A stretch of 64,000 bases of DNA. Origin: Arthrobacter sp. OVS8. GTDB taxonomy: Bacteria > Actinomycetota > Actinomycetes > Actinomycetales > Micrococcaceae. The stretch spans positions 4,092,001 to 4,156,000 of the forward strand of contig CP116670.1 in the NCBI GenBank assembly GCA_028370155.1. Direction: 5' to 3'. The notes below the pieces were generated by a model. That model saw nothing but the letters and a program-made list of their open reading frames with translations. It was not told the DNA's origin and searched no databases. A program made the position numbers and the translations under genes. The first letter of the stretch is position 1, and each line of letters opens with the position of its first letter. Below are positions 1 to 10,238 of this stretch, in pieces.

Positions 1-77
1 GCGGGAGTATTCAGTGGAAGGCCAGGGAAGGCGGCGGCACGGCCGTCCAGATTGTCCTGAGCCTGGCCAAACGGTAG
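1..77 (+). CDS. C-terminus of a sensor histidine kinase (PdtaS-like), partial
   Basis: The reading frame entering from the left ends at a TAG at 75-77. Its last residues include EGGGTAVQIVLSLAKR, which fits the final glycine-rich strand of a HATPase_c domain (GGGT followed by alternating hydrophobic residues). The next gene is whiB1; in mycobacteria the PdtaS kinase gene lies directly beside whiB1, so a PdtaS-type cytoplasmic kinase is the likely identity. Only about 25 residues are visible, so the family call rests on this short motif plus context. It converges on whiB1 with a shared terminator between them. Confidence 0.55.
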   Translation, partial: GSIQWKAREGGGTAVQIVLSLAKR

Positions 78-113
78 CCGGCCGCAGGGTTTAGCAGCCG
101 CGCTTAAACGGCG

Positions 114-143
114 AATGGCCGCAGACTGAGGTCTGCGGCCATT
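114..143. terminator. Bidirectional hairpin terminator
   Basis: A perfect 13-bp inverted repeat (AATGGCCGCAGAC, loop TGAG, then its complement) lies between the stop of the kinase gene and the stop of whiB1, which converge. Its A/T ends on both sides suit bidirectional termination. Confidence 0.75.
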
Positions 144-198
144 GCTGTCCTGCCGCTGCAAGCGGGTCGCCGGGTGCGCCGGCGTCAGGAACCTGGTC

Positions 199-447
199 CT
201 AGGAGGCGCGGCGGGCGCGGGCCGCGCGGCGCTTCAGGGCGCGGCGTTCGTCTTCGCTCATGCCGCCCCAGACGCCGGCGTCCTGGCCGGACTCCAGCGC
301 CCACTGGAGGCAGGTATCGACAACAGGGCAACGCCGGCACACACTTTTGGCTTCCTCGATCTGCAGGAGGGCAGGGCCGGTGTTTCCTACGGGGAAGAAA
401 AGTTCCGGGTCCTTGTCAAGGCACGCTGCGCGGTTACGCCAATCCAT
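199..447 (-). CDS. whiB1: WhiB1-family iron-sulfur transcription factor
   Basis: An 82-residue WhiB-family regulator. It has the four cluster-ligating cysteines (C9, C37, C40, C46; CxxC between 37 and 40), the GVWGG turn at 58-62 and a basic C-terminal tail (RRALKRRAARARRAS) for DNA binding. These proteins bind a [4Fe-4S] cluster sensitive to nitric oxide and oxygen and usually act with the primary sigma factor. Length and motif order match WhiB1 in mycobacteria and streptomycetes. It is transcribed leftward from a roughly 240-bp upstream region that has no gene. The gene is intact. Confidence 0.93.
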   Translation of the reverse strand: MDWRNRAACLDKDPELFFPVGNTGPALLQIEEAKSVCRRCPVVDTCLQWALESGQDAGVWGGMSEDERRALKRRAARARRAS

Positions 448-667
448 GCTTATCAGTCACTCCATTTCCTGGGCACTCGTTAAATGCCTTTGTGAAACTA
501 TTCACTAGAGGCTTCATAAGAAAGGGGCCCTTTGGGGCCCCCTCGGTCATCTGGTTTAAGCGTGTCATGTTAACGCTGCGTAAACAAGGGATAACCCGCT
601 TCAATATGCCTCGGGATCGTGAGCGATGCATCACATTAGCTGGCGGCGCCCTCACATCTAGTCGACT
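448..667 (-). promoter_or_regulatory. whiB1 upstream region with GC hairpin
   Basis: The 240 bases upstream of whiB1 hold no convincing gene. A strong short inverted repeat (GGGGCCC, TTT, then GGGGCCCC) lies at 524-541, about 80 bases before the start codon, and could form a hairpin in the leader. A CRP-like half-site pair sits at 618-635 but its spacing is wrong (see rejected items). The exact promoter was not identified. Confidence 0.3.
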
Positions 668-687
668 ATGTCCGGTACTGTGCCAGT

Positions 688-1139
688 GTGTCAAGAGCCT
701 CTGAAAACCCCTCCGAGCCTGTTCCTTCCGGGCCCGGCGTCCCCGCCCGCCCCGCCGGCATCCTGGTGATTGCGATCGTTGTGGCGCTGGAGGCGGCGGC
801 GCTGCTGGTTGCGGCCATCTGGTACGGAAGCCAGCTGCTGACCGGCGCCCCTGTGCTGTCTTTCTGGGGTGCGGTGTTCACTCTGGTGCTCCTGGCGGCG
901 TTCTCTGCCTGGCTTTTGCGGTGGCCACCTTCCTGTTCCGCGGATACCGGTGGCCGCGTGCAGGCGCGCTGGTGGCGCAGCTCTTCACCCTCACCATCGG
1001 CTTCCCCACTATGTCGGGCGGATACCCCCTGGCGGGCCTGGCCATGCTGGTGCCGGCGGCCCTGGCCATCGTGCTGCTGTTTGACAAGCGTGTCATTGCG
1101 TTCGCATCGCGCCCCGGTGGAGCTCCTCCCGCCCTGTAG
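688..1139 (+). CDS. Small integral membrane protein, about 150 aa
   Basis: An unrecognised membrane protein. From a GTG at 688 it has a proline-rich N-terminus (about 22 residues), then four hydrophobic segments (starting ILVIAIVVALEAAALLVAAI, then the SFWGAVFTLVLLAAFSAWL, GALVAQLFTLTIGFPTM and LAMLVPAALAIVLLF regions) and ends RPGGAPPAL. The frame breaks near 915 in a T run; adding one T (CTT TTT GCG) gives one continuous protein with the AVATFLFRGYRWPRAG linker. An ATG at 668 in another frame is a possible alternative start. Function is unknown. It converges on the neighbouring FtsK-like gene. Confidence 0.6.
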
Positions 1140-1156
1140 CCCGCGCCTCACGGTCC

Positions 1157-4100
1157 TCACCCGCTGAGGTCTGCCGCAGGATCGAACCCCAGCTGGACCA
1201 CCCGGGAGCGTCCGTCCGAAATCACGACCGCGCGCCCCGACGGAGGACTCTGCTCGAGTTCGTACCGGACTCCAAAGAGTTCTCCGTCCATTGGACCCCG
1301 CGGTGCGATCAAAACGCCCAGCCCCTGGGCGGCCGCGTTCTGAACCAGCGGGACACGTTGCCGGATGCCCAGGCTGTAGCCGCCATGAAGACCACCCGCC
1401 ATCCGAGGCTGTTCAGCAGGAGCAGCCGGCTGTTGGCTTCGGGCGACTGCAGATCGAGGTCGTCCGCCAGGAGAATCGCTGCCGGATCCAGTGTGCCGGC
1501 GAGCGCGGCGTCGTAGGTCCGTGACCAGTGCCGCTCCGGATCCGTGGCGGCCGGAGCCTGCACCCAGTTGACTGCAGGGTTGAGGCCGGGGAGGGCCCGA
1601 AGAAGCGAGCTCTTCCCGGACGCGTGGCCGCCGAGGACGGCGAGGACAGCGCCCCGAGGCAGTTCAATGCCCGCGGGGAGGAGCTCATCGCCTCCCACTC
1701 CGAGCCACAGGCGGCCGGGTGGGGAGGACAGCTTGGAGCCACGGACCGGACGTCAGCGACCGTGACCATCCCGGGAAGGGGCTCGACCCGGAACGGCCGG
1801 GTCCCCGGTAGCACAGACTCGTCCCGGATGGCAGGGGGCAGGGTCCCGAAGAGCTGTCCCACGTGACCTTCAGCAGAGGTGGCCGGCGACACGGGCCCAA
1901 AAACCACCACGCGGCCGGCGACTGCATCGATGTCGGGCAGCCGCGGCCAGGCGAGCCGGGCCTCGTCCGTCGATCCGGCAGGCAGGAAGATCCGGTTGGG
2001 AACAGCGGCGAAGAACCGTGCGGTCACCAGTTCGCGTTCACCTGACACAAGCACCGTGATCCCGGCCCTGGCGCCGTCGCGCACCAGGTCCTGGACGATG
2101 TCCTCGGCCCAGGCCAGGGCCCGGCCCGGATCGCCGACACCCAGGTTCCCCAGCCGCACAGTGCGAGGACGAGCGCGGGTGAGTGGGCCGTGTCCGCGGC
2201 GCTGAGGCGCCGGGTCATTTCGTCCGAGACCCGTTCCAGGACGCGCACGGCCCGGCGGAGTTCGTGCAGTCCCACGACAGCCCCCACCCTGGGCGAGGTG
2301 ACTGCGGCGCTGAACGCGCCGGCGGCGTCCAGAAGATACAGGTGAGATTCGTCCCCGCAGCTCAGGAGCTGATCCACGATGAGCCGCAGGGCGGCGTCGC
2401 TACCGCCGGTGCTGCCCGAGATCAGTCCCAGATGGCCGTGGGTGCCCGGAACCCACCCGAACTCTGCGACCCGTTGCTCTTCGGAGATGTCCAACAGCCC
2501 CAGCCTGATCCGGTCGAGGCGCCCATCCACGGGAAAAGCCGGCTGCGTGGGGAGGGTGCTGCTACCGGCCGCCGCAGGGGCCGCCGCCTGACGACTCCCA
2601 GAGTGCGCGTACTTCGTCCGTCAGCCGGGCAGCCGCTGACGCGGAGGGTGCAGCGGGTCCTACCGCCGGGACGGTGGACCCGTCCGCCGGCCGGCGGGTG
2701 AGGAATTCCATCACCTCCATCACACGCGGGCCGCGGACTGTCCCTTGCCCGGGCAGTGTGACGGTGGCCGTCTGAAACTCCTCCGGCTTTCCGTTTCCGC
2801 GAACCAGGAAGGCGCGCCCCGGGCGCGTGATCGGGATGTCTGCCGCCACCCGGGAATTGATGATGTCGAGGGACTCCATGTCCGATTGGACCCTTAAGGC
2901 GATGCAGCTGGTCACGTTCGCGCGGATATCGGCGGACACGGCGCCTTGGGGACGCTGGGTTGCCATCACGAGGTGGACCCCGAGGGAGCGGCCGATGGCG
3001 GCAATCCGCATCAGCTCGGCCAGGGCAGCAGGGGCCTCGTCCACGAGCATCCTGAATTCGTCGATGATGAGGACCAGATGGGGCAGCGGCGGCCCGGATG
3101 GGTCAAGCAGCTCGTAGGCCGTGAGGTCCGCGGCCCGGTACGCCGCCAGGAGTTCCTCCCGGCGCCGCACTTCTGCCGCCAGGGAGACCAGGGTGCGCGC
3201 CACCTCGGACGTGTCGAGGTCCGTGAGGAGCCCGACACAGTGGGCGAGGCCGGCCAGCGGCCGCAGACCGGAGCCGCCCTTGAAATCAATGAACAGCAGG
3301 TTGACCCGCCCCGGCGGGTGGGCGGCCGCCAGCGCAGCCGCCAGGGTCCGGAGGAACTCTGATTTGCCTGAGCCGGTGGTGCCCGCCACGAGGAAGTGGG
3401 GACCGTCCGCCTGCAGATCCAGCTGCAGAGGGCCGGAACTTCCGACGCCGACCACCACCCGAAGCCCCGGCGTGTCTGCCGAGACGCTCCAGCGCCGGGA
3501 AATGTCCCGCGCCGCAAACGGGAGAAGCCCGCTGAGTGAGCAGGCAGCCGGGATGCCCGTCCGGGGAGCCGACAAGGGTGCCCTGGCCCCAAGGCGGCGG
3601 CAGTTGCGGTCGAAGACGCCGGCCGGAACAAGATCGGGAGTGAACTCCAGCGAGGAGTGGGCGGTTGAAAGCCGTCCGGTGCGCTCCGTGAGAGTGATGG
3701 CCGCGCCGGCATCCGGTTCGCCGGTGCAGTCGACCACCTGCCAGCCGCGGCCGGCCGCCACCGCGCGCAGTGTTCCGGATGCGGTGGCATCACCAATGAT
3801 CAGCACCCCGCGCTCAAAGTTCCCGTCCGGGCAGTCCGCGAGCATTTTCACGGTAGTGGCCTCATGGGCCGAGAGAGTTGCCGTGGCCAGGAAGCGTGCC
3901 GCCAGGAGGTGCGGGGTAGGGCCATGAATGAGGATCCTGGTCCGATGTGCCGCGGGGTAGCCGGCAAGCTGCAGCACGAAGGATCTGAGCAGCCCGGCGA
4001 CAGCAGGTTCCGGACCGCGGAGGGTCGTCACGGCCGTCGCCGGATCCAGGGTCACGGGGACCATTCCCAGCGACGGGGCCCGGAAACCCGGGTCCGGCGG

Positions 4101-5132
4101 TTCCAGCCGGATGTTCGCTGGGCTCTGTGCCTGTCCGAGCCGCAACCAGACAGGTCCCGGCGTCGTGGAAGCCTCGCCGGGGTCTGGTGCCGCCGACAAA
4201 CCCCGCAGGGATAATTCGCCCGCCGACGGTGCTGCCCGCCGTCGTCGATCCGTGTCCTCGCGGGCGGCCGCCTTGACGGCCGCCCTGAGTTCGCGGCGTT
4301 GCCCTCTGCCGGACACGACCGGCACCAGGACGGACACCGCGGAGACGGCGGTGAAGGCCAGGAAGATCCACATTCCGGTCACAGCGGCCAGGCCGGCGCC
4401 GATTGCCAGAGGCAGGCCCGCCGCCAGAAACAGTGCCGACCGGTTGCTGTTCGCCGCAGGGTTGCCGACCACGAGGGGCACCGAGACATCGGAACCGGCG
4501 GAGCACAGGGCGCCGGAGGCCACCGGCGCGCCGAAAACCAGCGACATCGACGAACCCCCGCACCGGATCAGGTCGTCGGTGGATATGGTTGCCGCCTGCA
4601 CCTTCCGGCCGTCGACGGTGATCCCGTTGGCGCTTCCGAGGTCGAGGAGGGTAACGGCGGAGTCGGAGACGTCCAGTTGCGCATGTTCGCGGGACAACTC
4701 GGGGTCCGGAATGTCGATCTCCGTGCCGCCGCGTCCGATCCGGAACCTGCCCCGCCGCAGGGGAATGATCAGGCCGGCGCCCGGCCCGCTGTGCACAGCG
4801 AGCACCAGCGGCACCGCGCCACCCGTCAGTACTGCGCCGCCCGTCAGTCCTGCGCCGTCCACCAGGACCGCGCCGTCCACCAGGACCGCGCCGTGGACGA
4901 GGGGGCCCTCGCCGACGGTGAAGGCAGCCACCGGGACGCGGCCCACAGTCAGCTCCCCGGTCCGGTAGCGCCGGGAGATGGCAGACTGCAGTTCCGCCCC
5001 TGGGCACGCGGGGGACACCTCGATGGCCAGTTCCAGAAGGCCGAAAGGGAGCGCGGATCCCGGCGCCGGAACGAGGGAACAGTGCAGCATCATCGGCTGA
5101 GGGTCCTTTCCCGCGGCGCCGTTTGGATCCAA
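1157..5132 (-). CDS. FHA-FtsK/SpoIIIE ATPase, EssC/EccC-like (type VII secretion family)
   Basis: One gene of about 1,320 codons, broken by several single-base losses (near 2565, 2165, 1705 and 1400) that correction of GC runs repairs. In order: an N-terminal region; an FHA domain at about 120-200 (RIGRGGTEIDIPD, LSREHAQLDV, DLGSANGITVDG); two adjacent membrane segments at about 225-275; a first FtsK/SpoIIIE ATPase with Walker A GTTGSGKSEF near residue 585 and Walker B LVLIIDEF near 687; and a degenerate last ATPase with GGHASGKSS and LLADDLDL. This is the layout of Firmicutes EssC (FHA, two helices, serial ATPases), the motor of Esx/WXG100 secretion. No WXG100, EsxA or other ESX gene lies in the window, so its substrate is unknown. 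The start ATG at 5132 follows a good purine stretch. Confidence 0.82.
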
Positions 5133-5337
5133 CGCTAGGACCTGGCTGCAGCGGCCCGCGACGGGGAAATGCTGCTATGTGGAAAGCCGTGCTGACCTCG
5201 GAGAACGGTCAAATTACGGGGCCCGCGGCGTGCCCGGCCGGGGACCCCGATTCGCGGGTTCCTGCCTTGTCTCGGGTAGGCTGGACCAGCAGACAATGCA
5301 CAACGTTGGGCTGCCCACATTCGAACCAGGAGATTTT

Positions 5338-6523
5338 GTGACCGCTGACCTTGTCATCGTAGGCTCAGGCTTTTCGGCCTGACAATCGCAGAACAGGCCG
5401 CCACGGAGCTGGGCTTGAAGGTCGTTGTCATCGACCGCCGCCACCACATCGGCGGCAATGCTTACAGCGAGAAGGATGAGCAGACCGGCATCGAAGTGCA
5501 CCGTTACGGCGCGCATCTCTTCCACACGTCGAACGAACGCGTCTGGGAGTACGTCAACCGTTTCACGACGTTCACCAACTACGTGCACAAGGTGTACGGC
5601 GTGCACAAGGGCGAGGTTTACTCCTGCCCATTAACCTGGCGACGATCAACCAGTTCTTCCGCGCCAACCTGACCCCCGGCCAGGCGCAGGAACTGATCAA
5701 GGAACAGGCCGGTGAACTCGCCGGTACCGACCCGCAGAACCTGAACGACAAGGGCATCCAGCTCATCGGCCGCCCGCTGTACGAGGCGTTCATCAAGCAC
5801 TACACCGGCAAGCAGTGGCAGACGGATCCCAAGGACCTGCCCGCGGGCATCATCTCGCGCCTCCCGGTGCGCTACAACTACGACAACCGCTACTTCAACG
5901 ACAAGTACGAGGGCCTGCCGACCAACGGCTACACCGCGTGGATCGAGAAGATGGCGGAACACCCGAACATCGAGGTCCGGTTGAACACCGACTTCTTTGA
6001 CGAGTCGCACGAGTACAGCAAGAACAAGGTCGTCGGAAACATCCCCGTGGTCTACACCGGCCCCGTGGACCGCTACTTCGATTTCGCCGAGGGCGACCTG
6101 TCCTGGCGCACCATCGACTTCGAGGAAGAAGTGCTCGACGTCGGCGATTTCCAGGGAACGTCCGTGGTGAACTACAACGACGCCGACGTGGCCTACACCC
6201 GCATCATCGAGCCGCGCCACTTCCACCCGGAGCGCGACTACCAGACGGAACAGACCGTCATCATGCGCGAGTTCTCCCGCGCCGCGGAGAAGGGCGACGA
6301 GCCCTACTACCCCATCAACACTGCCGCGGACCGCGAACGCCTGCTCAAGTACCGCGACCTCGCGGCCGCCGAGAAAGACGTCCTGTTCGGCGGACGCCTC
6401 GGCACGTACAAGTACCTGGACATGCACATGGCCATCGGGTCCGCGCTGGCCATGTTCGACAACAAGATCCGCCCCCATTTCGAGGCCGGCGCCCAGATCG
6501 AAAGCGGAGGAGTGGACGCGTGA
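5338..6523 (+). CDS. glf: UDP-galactopyranose mutase
   Basis: Converts UDP-galactopyranose to UDP-galactofuranose in the cytoplasm, using reduced FAD. The GTG start at 5338 is preceded by CCAGGAGA. The N-terminal FAD fold reads DLVIVGSGFFG once one T is restored near 5374, then VIDRRHHIGGNAYS. A second break near 5632 is a C-run loss (YSCPINLATI). Family signatures follow: HRYGAHLFHTSNERVWEYVN, the NYDNRYFNDKYEGLP region, WRTIDFEEE, and the C-terminal VLFGGRLGTYKYLDMHMAIG segment. Corrected length is about 395 aa, as expected. Its stop overlaps the start of the galactofuranosyltransferase, which uses its product. Confidence 0.95.
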
Positions 6524-8539
6524 GCGGAAACCAGCAAGTAAAAGAGACAGTCCCGGCCGTAGCAGGCAGCGAGGCCGGCTGGCAGACCGTCCAGCGCGTT
6601 ATTCTCCCGGGGAGCGGGGGCTTGAGACGCTCCCGCTGTACATGGACTCAGGAGTGGTGAGCAGCAGCTCCGACGTCTCCTCGGAATTGTCCGGGTTGGG
6701 CCGGACAAAGACTCCGATCAAGGTCCTGAACGCACCGCGGGCCGCCCACGCCGACGATGTGACGTCACGGACCAGCGCCTCAGTGCGCGCGGGCGAACGC
6801 ATCTCCTTCGGCACGTACTTCAACGCCTTCGCCGCAAGCTACTGGCGTCGCTGGACAACGGTGAAAGAGGTCCGTCTCAACGTGCGGACCTCCGGACGCG
6901 GCACTGTCAGCGTCTACCGCTCCAACGCGCGCGGTTCGCTGCAGCACGTGGAGACCAAAGGGTCGCCGGCGACGCCCGGACGGAATTCAACCTGTCCCTG
7001 GCCCCCTTCGGCGACGGCGGCTGGTACTGGTTCGACGTAACGGCCGGAGCTGACGCGATGGAGTTTGTCGGAGCGGAATGGCAGGCCAACGCGCAGCGAC
7101 GGCTGACCGGTTCGATCACCCTCGAAATCACCACCCTGAACAAGACGGCGTACTGCATCAACAACCTCCGCATCCTGGGTCAGCACCCCGAGGCTCTGGA
7201 ACAGGTCAAAGAGGTCATCGTCGTCGACCAGGGCACCGAAAAAGTAGCGGAAGCCGACGGTTTCGCCGAGGTCGAGAGGGCACTCGGCGGCAAGCTCCGC
7301 ATCATCGACCAGAACAACCTCGGCGGATCGGGCGGCTTCGCCCGCGGCATGTACGAGGCAGTGGAAAACAACAGCGACTACGTCCTGCTGCTGGACGACG
7401 ACGTCGTTATCGAACCTGAAAGCATCACCCGGCTGGGCATCTTTGCGGACTACTGCAAGAAGCCCACACTGGTGGGCGGCCACATGTTCGACCTTCACGA
7501 CCGGAATGTCCTCCACACCCTCGGCGAGGTGGTCAACCCGTACATCATCGGCCCCGCCGAACCGAACTCCGACCAGGAGATGCGGCACAACTTCGCGCAG
7601 CGGAACCTGCGGGACACTCCGTGGATGCACCGGCGCGTGGACGTGGACTACAACGGCTGGTGGATGTGCATGATCCCCACCGAAGTCATCCGTGAGATCG
7701 GTCTGTCGCTGCCCGTGTTCATCAAATGGGATGACACGGAATACGGCGTCCGTGCCAAGGCCGCAGGCTTCAACACGGTCTCCCTGCCCGGCTCGGCCGT
7801 CTGGCACGTTTCCTGGATCGACAAGGACGACCTCGTGGGGTGGCAGTCGTACTTCCACACCCGGAACCGGTTCATTTACGCGCTGCTGCATAGCCCGTAC
7901 GAGTTCGGCGGCGGGCTCCTGGAAAACTCGATCAAGCTGGACCTCAAGCACAACATTTCCATGCAGTACTACACCGTCCAGGGCCGGATCGAGGCCATGA
8001 AGGACCTGCTCCGCGGACCGGCGGGCCTGCATGACATGCTGCCCACCAAGCTGCCGGAAATCCGCGCCATGGCGCAGCAGTTTTCCGAGGCGCAGTTCAA
8101 GCCGAGCTTTGACGACTTCCCGTCGGTGAGGTCGACGAAGGTTCCCCGCCGCGGTAAGGGTGTCTCGGTGCCGTCCTATCTGACGCTTCTGCCGTGGGTG
8201 GCGAAGACAGTGGTCCGGCAGGTGGGTTTCCCGGTCTCGGAGTCCAGCAGGTCCCATCCCGAGACCCTCGTGGCGCATCAGGACAACAAGTGGTGGCGGG
8301 TGTCGCAGTTCGACAGTGCCCTGGTATCCAATGCCGAGGGGACCGCTGCGTCCTGGTACAAGCGGGATCCCAGCCAGGTCCGCAAACTCATGACCGAAGG
8401 CCTGAAGGTTTACGGCGAGGTGCTGCGCAAGTGGCCTGCCCTGAAGCAGGAGTATCGCGGCGCCCTCGCCGAGATCACCTCCATGGATGCCTGGAAGAAG
8501 ACGTTCGACGCCAACAGCGGGGACAGGGACGGTAGATGA
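6520..8539 (+). CDS. glfT2: GlfT2-like galactofuranosyltransferase (GT2)
   Basis: Transfers galactofuranose from UDP-Galf onto a growing lipid-linked galactan-type chain. The start is a GTG at 6520 overlapping the glf stop (GTGA). After an N-terminal beta domain (two G/C-run breaks near 6610 and 6965) comes the GT-A core: LNKTAYCINNLRIL, VIVVDQGTEKV, NNLGGSGGFARGMYEA, LLLDDDVVIEPES (metal-binding DDD), then the acceptor-side WDDTEYGVRAKAAG and AVWHVSWIDKDD signatures typical of GlfT2, and a long C-terminal domain. About 670 residues after correction, close to mycobacterial GlfT2 (637). Coupled to glf and to the ABC exporter genes downstream. No arabinosyltransferase genes are nearby, so the polymer is unlikely to be arabinogalactan. 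Confidence 0.92.
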
Positions 8540-9412
8540 GTTCCAACACCCAGGAACTGGTACAACCGGGGCTGGGCAGAGGCCTTGCCGACGTGGCCCG
8601 CTCGAGATTTCTGCTGAAGCTGCTGGTCCGCAAGGAACTCAAGGTCCGCTACAGGGGTTCGGTTTTGGGCCTGCTGTGGTCCTACGTCAAGCCCGGCGTC
8701 CAGTTCATCGTCTTCTACATCGCCCTGGGCGTCTTCCTGGGACTCGAGAAGAGCCCCGGAATCCGGACGGGCTGAACAACTACGCGGTCTACCTGTTTTC
8801 CGGCATCATCCTGATCAACTTCTTCACCGAGGCGCTGGGAAATGCCGCGCGGTCGATCGTGCACAACGGGAACCTGATCAAGAAGATCTACCTCCCGCGG
8901 GAGCTCTTCCCGATCGCGTCCGTATGGGTCTCGGCCGTGCACTTCTTCCCGCAGATCGTCGTTCTGGTGATCGCCTGCGTCTTTACGGGCTGGCAGCCGG
9001 GACTGTTCGAACTGCTTGCGGCGATTGCAGGGTTCACCATCGTGGCGCTGCTGGCCGCCGGCCTGGGGCTGCTCTTCGGTGCCGCCAACGTGTACTACCG
9101 CGATTCGGAGAACATCGTGGACATGCTCCTGATGATCGCCACGTGGGCCTCACCCGTGCTGTATGCCTGGACCATGGTGCAGCGCCAGCTGGGGACGTCG
9201 CCTTCGCGGTCTATCAGGCCAACCCGATCACGGTGGGCGTCGAGCTCTTCCACTACGCGTTCTGGTTCCCGACGACGAACGGTTCCTCACCCATGCCGCC
9301 CGACCTTTTCAGCCTCTGGCTGCCGGTCGGCCTGGTCATCTCGGTCCTTGTCCTGGTCCTGGGGCAAATCACTTTCCGGCGGCTCGAGGGCCGCTTCGCA
9401 CAGGAGCTCTGA
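8536..9412 (+). CDS. wzm: Polysaccharide ABC exporter permease (Wzm/ABC-2 type)
   Basis: Membrane subunit of a Wzm/Wzt exporter that carries lipid-linked polysaccharide across the membrane. The start ATG overlaps the glfT2 stop (ATGA). The amphipathic N-terminus (LLVRKELKVRYRGSVLGLLW) and six hydrophobic segments are typical, with NAARSIVHNGNLIKKIYLPRE between helices two and three. Two single-G losses (near 8771 and 9195) split it; corrected length is about 292 aa. Mycobacterial homologues (Rv3783) export galactan, which fits the adjacent glf and glfT2. Confidence 0.92.
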
Positions 9413-10136
9413 GTGGCCAACGCAATCGAAGTGTCCGGCATCAGCAAGCAGTTCGTCCTCCGCCACACCCGTTCCATCAAGGAAACCGTTGTATGGCTGG
9501 CCAAGGGCAGGAGGGTGATCTCTCCAAGAAATTCCATGCCCTCAAAGACGTCTCGCTGGATGTTCAGGCGGGGAGACCGTGGCCCTGCTCGGCCTCAACG
9601 GGTCGGGTAAATCCACGCTGCTGAAGCACATCTCGGGCGTGATGCTCCCCGATTCCGGCACCGTGCGGACCCGCGGACGGGTCGCCGGGCTCATCGAAGT
9701 CGGCGCGGGCTTTCACCACGACCTCTCCGGCCGTGACAACGTCTACCTGAACGGTGCCATCCTGGGGATGACCGAGCAGGAGGTCAATGACCGTTTCGAC
9801 GCGATCGTCGAGTTCGCGGAGATCGGCGAGTTCATTGACACCGAAGTCAGGTTCTATTCTTCGGGAATGTACCTGCGGCTGGCCTTCTCCGTGGCCGTCC
9901 ACACGGATCCCGAGGTCTTCCTGATCGATGAAATCCTTGCAGTGGGCGACGAACCGTTCCAGCGCAAATGCATTGACAAGATCCAGGAGCTGGCAGAACG
10001 GGGCAAGACCCTCGTCGTCGTCAGCCACGACCTGGACCTGGTCTCCCGGATCTGCGCCCGCGGTGTCCTGCTGCAGCACGGAAATGTTTTGTTTGACGGA
10101 CCGATCAGCGAGGCCGTTAGCAGGCTCCGCAGCTAG
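9413..10136 (+). CDS. wzt: Polysaccharide ABC exporter ATPase (Wzt)
   Basis: Cytoplasmic ATPase partner of the preceding permease. It begins with GTG directly after the permease stop. Breaks near 9525 and 9573 are G-run losses. Walker A is GLNGSGKSTLLKHISG; the Wzt-type GLIEVGAGFHHDLSGRDN follows; the signature region is FYSSGMYLRLAFSVA; Walker B is VFLIDEILAVGDEPF; the H-loop lies in VVVSHDLDLV. At about 241 aa it lacks the C-terminal carbohydrate-binding domain of some Wzt proteins, as in TagH- and Rv3781-type ATPases, so export need not depend on a terminal cap. Confidence 0.92.
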
Positions 10137-10146
10137 TCGGCAGACC

Positions 10147-10177
10147 CTGCTGCTGCGCCGTCGCGGCGAAGCAGCAG
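10147..10177. terminator. Hairpin between wzt and wbpA
   Basis: A 14-bp inverted repeat with one mismatch (CTGCTGCTGCGCCG, loop TCG, CGGCGAAGCAGCAG) lies just after the wzt stop. There is no T tract, so it may terminate weakly or attenuate transcription into wbpA. Confidence 0.35.
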
Positions 10178-10238
10178 CTAGTGTGGAGACAGGTCCCCTG
10201 GCCCCGCCATCAGGTATGAGAGAAAAGGCACGAGTATC

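Noticed and set aside
618..635. CRP-like site CGTGA-N8-TCACA upstream of whiB1
   Set aside because: The spacer is 8 bases, not the 6 of CRP/GlxR sites, and the flanks are not symmetric. Tempting because mycobacterial whiB1 is CRP-controlled.
5338..9412. Arabinogalactan biosynthesis
   Set aside because: glf, GlfT2 and the exporter resemble the mycobacterial set, but no arabinosyltransferases, DprE1/E2 or mycolate genes are present and the rest of the locus makes other sugars.
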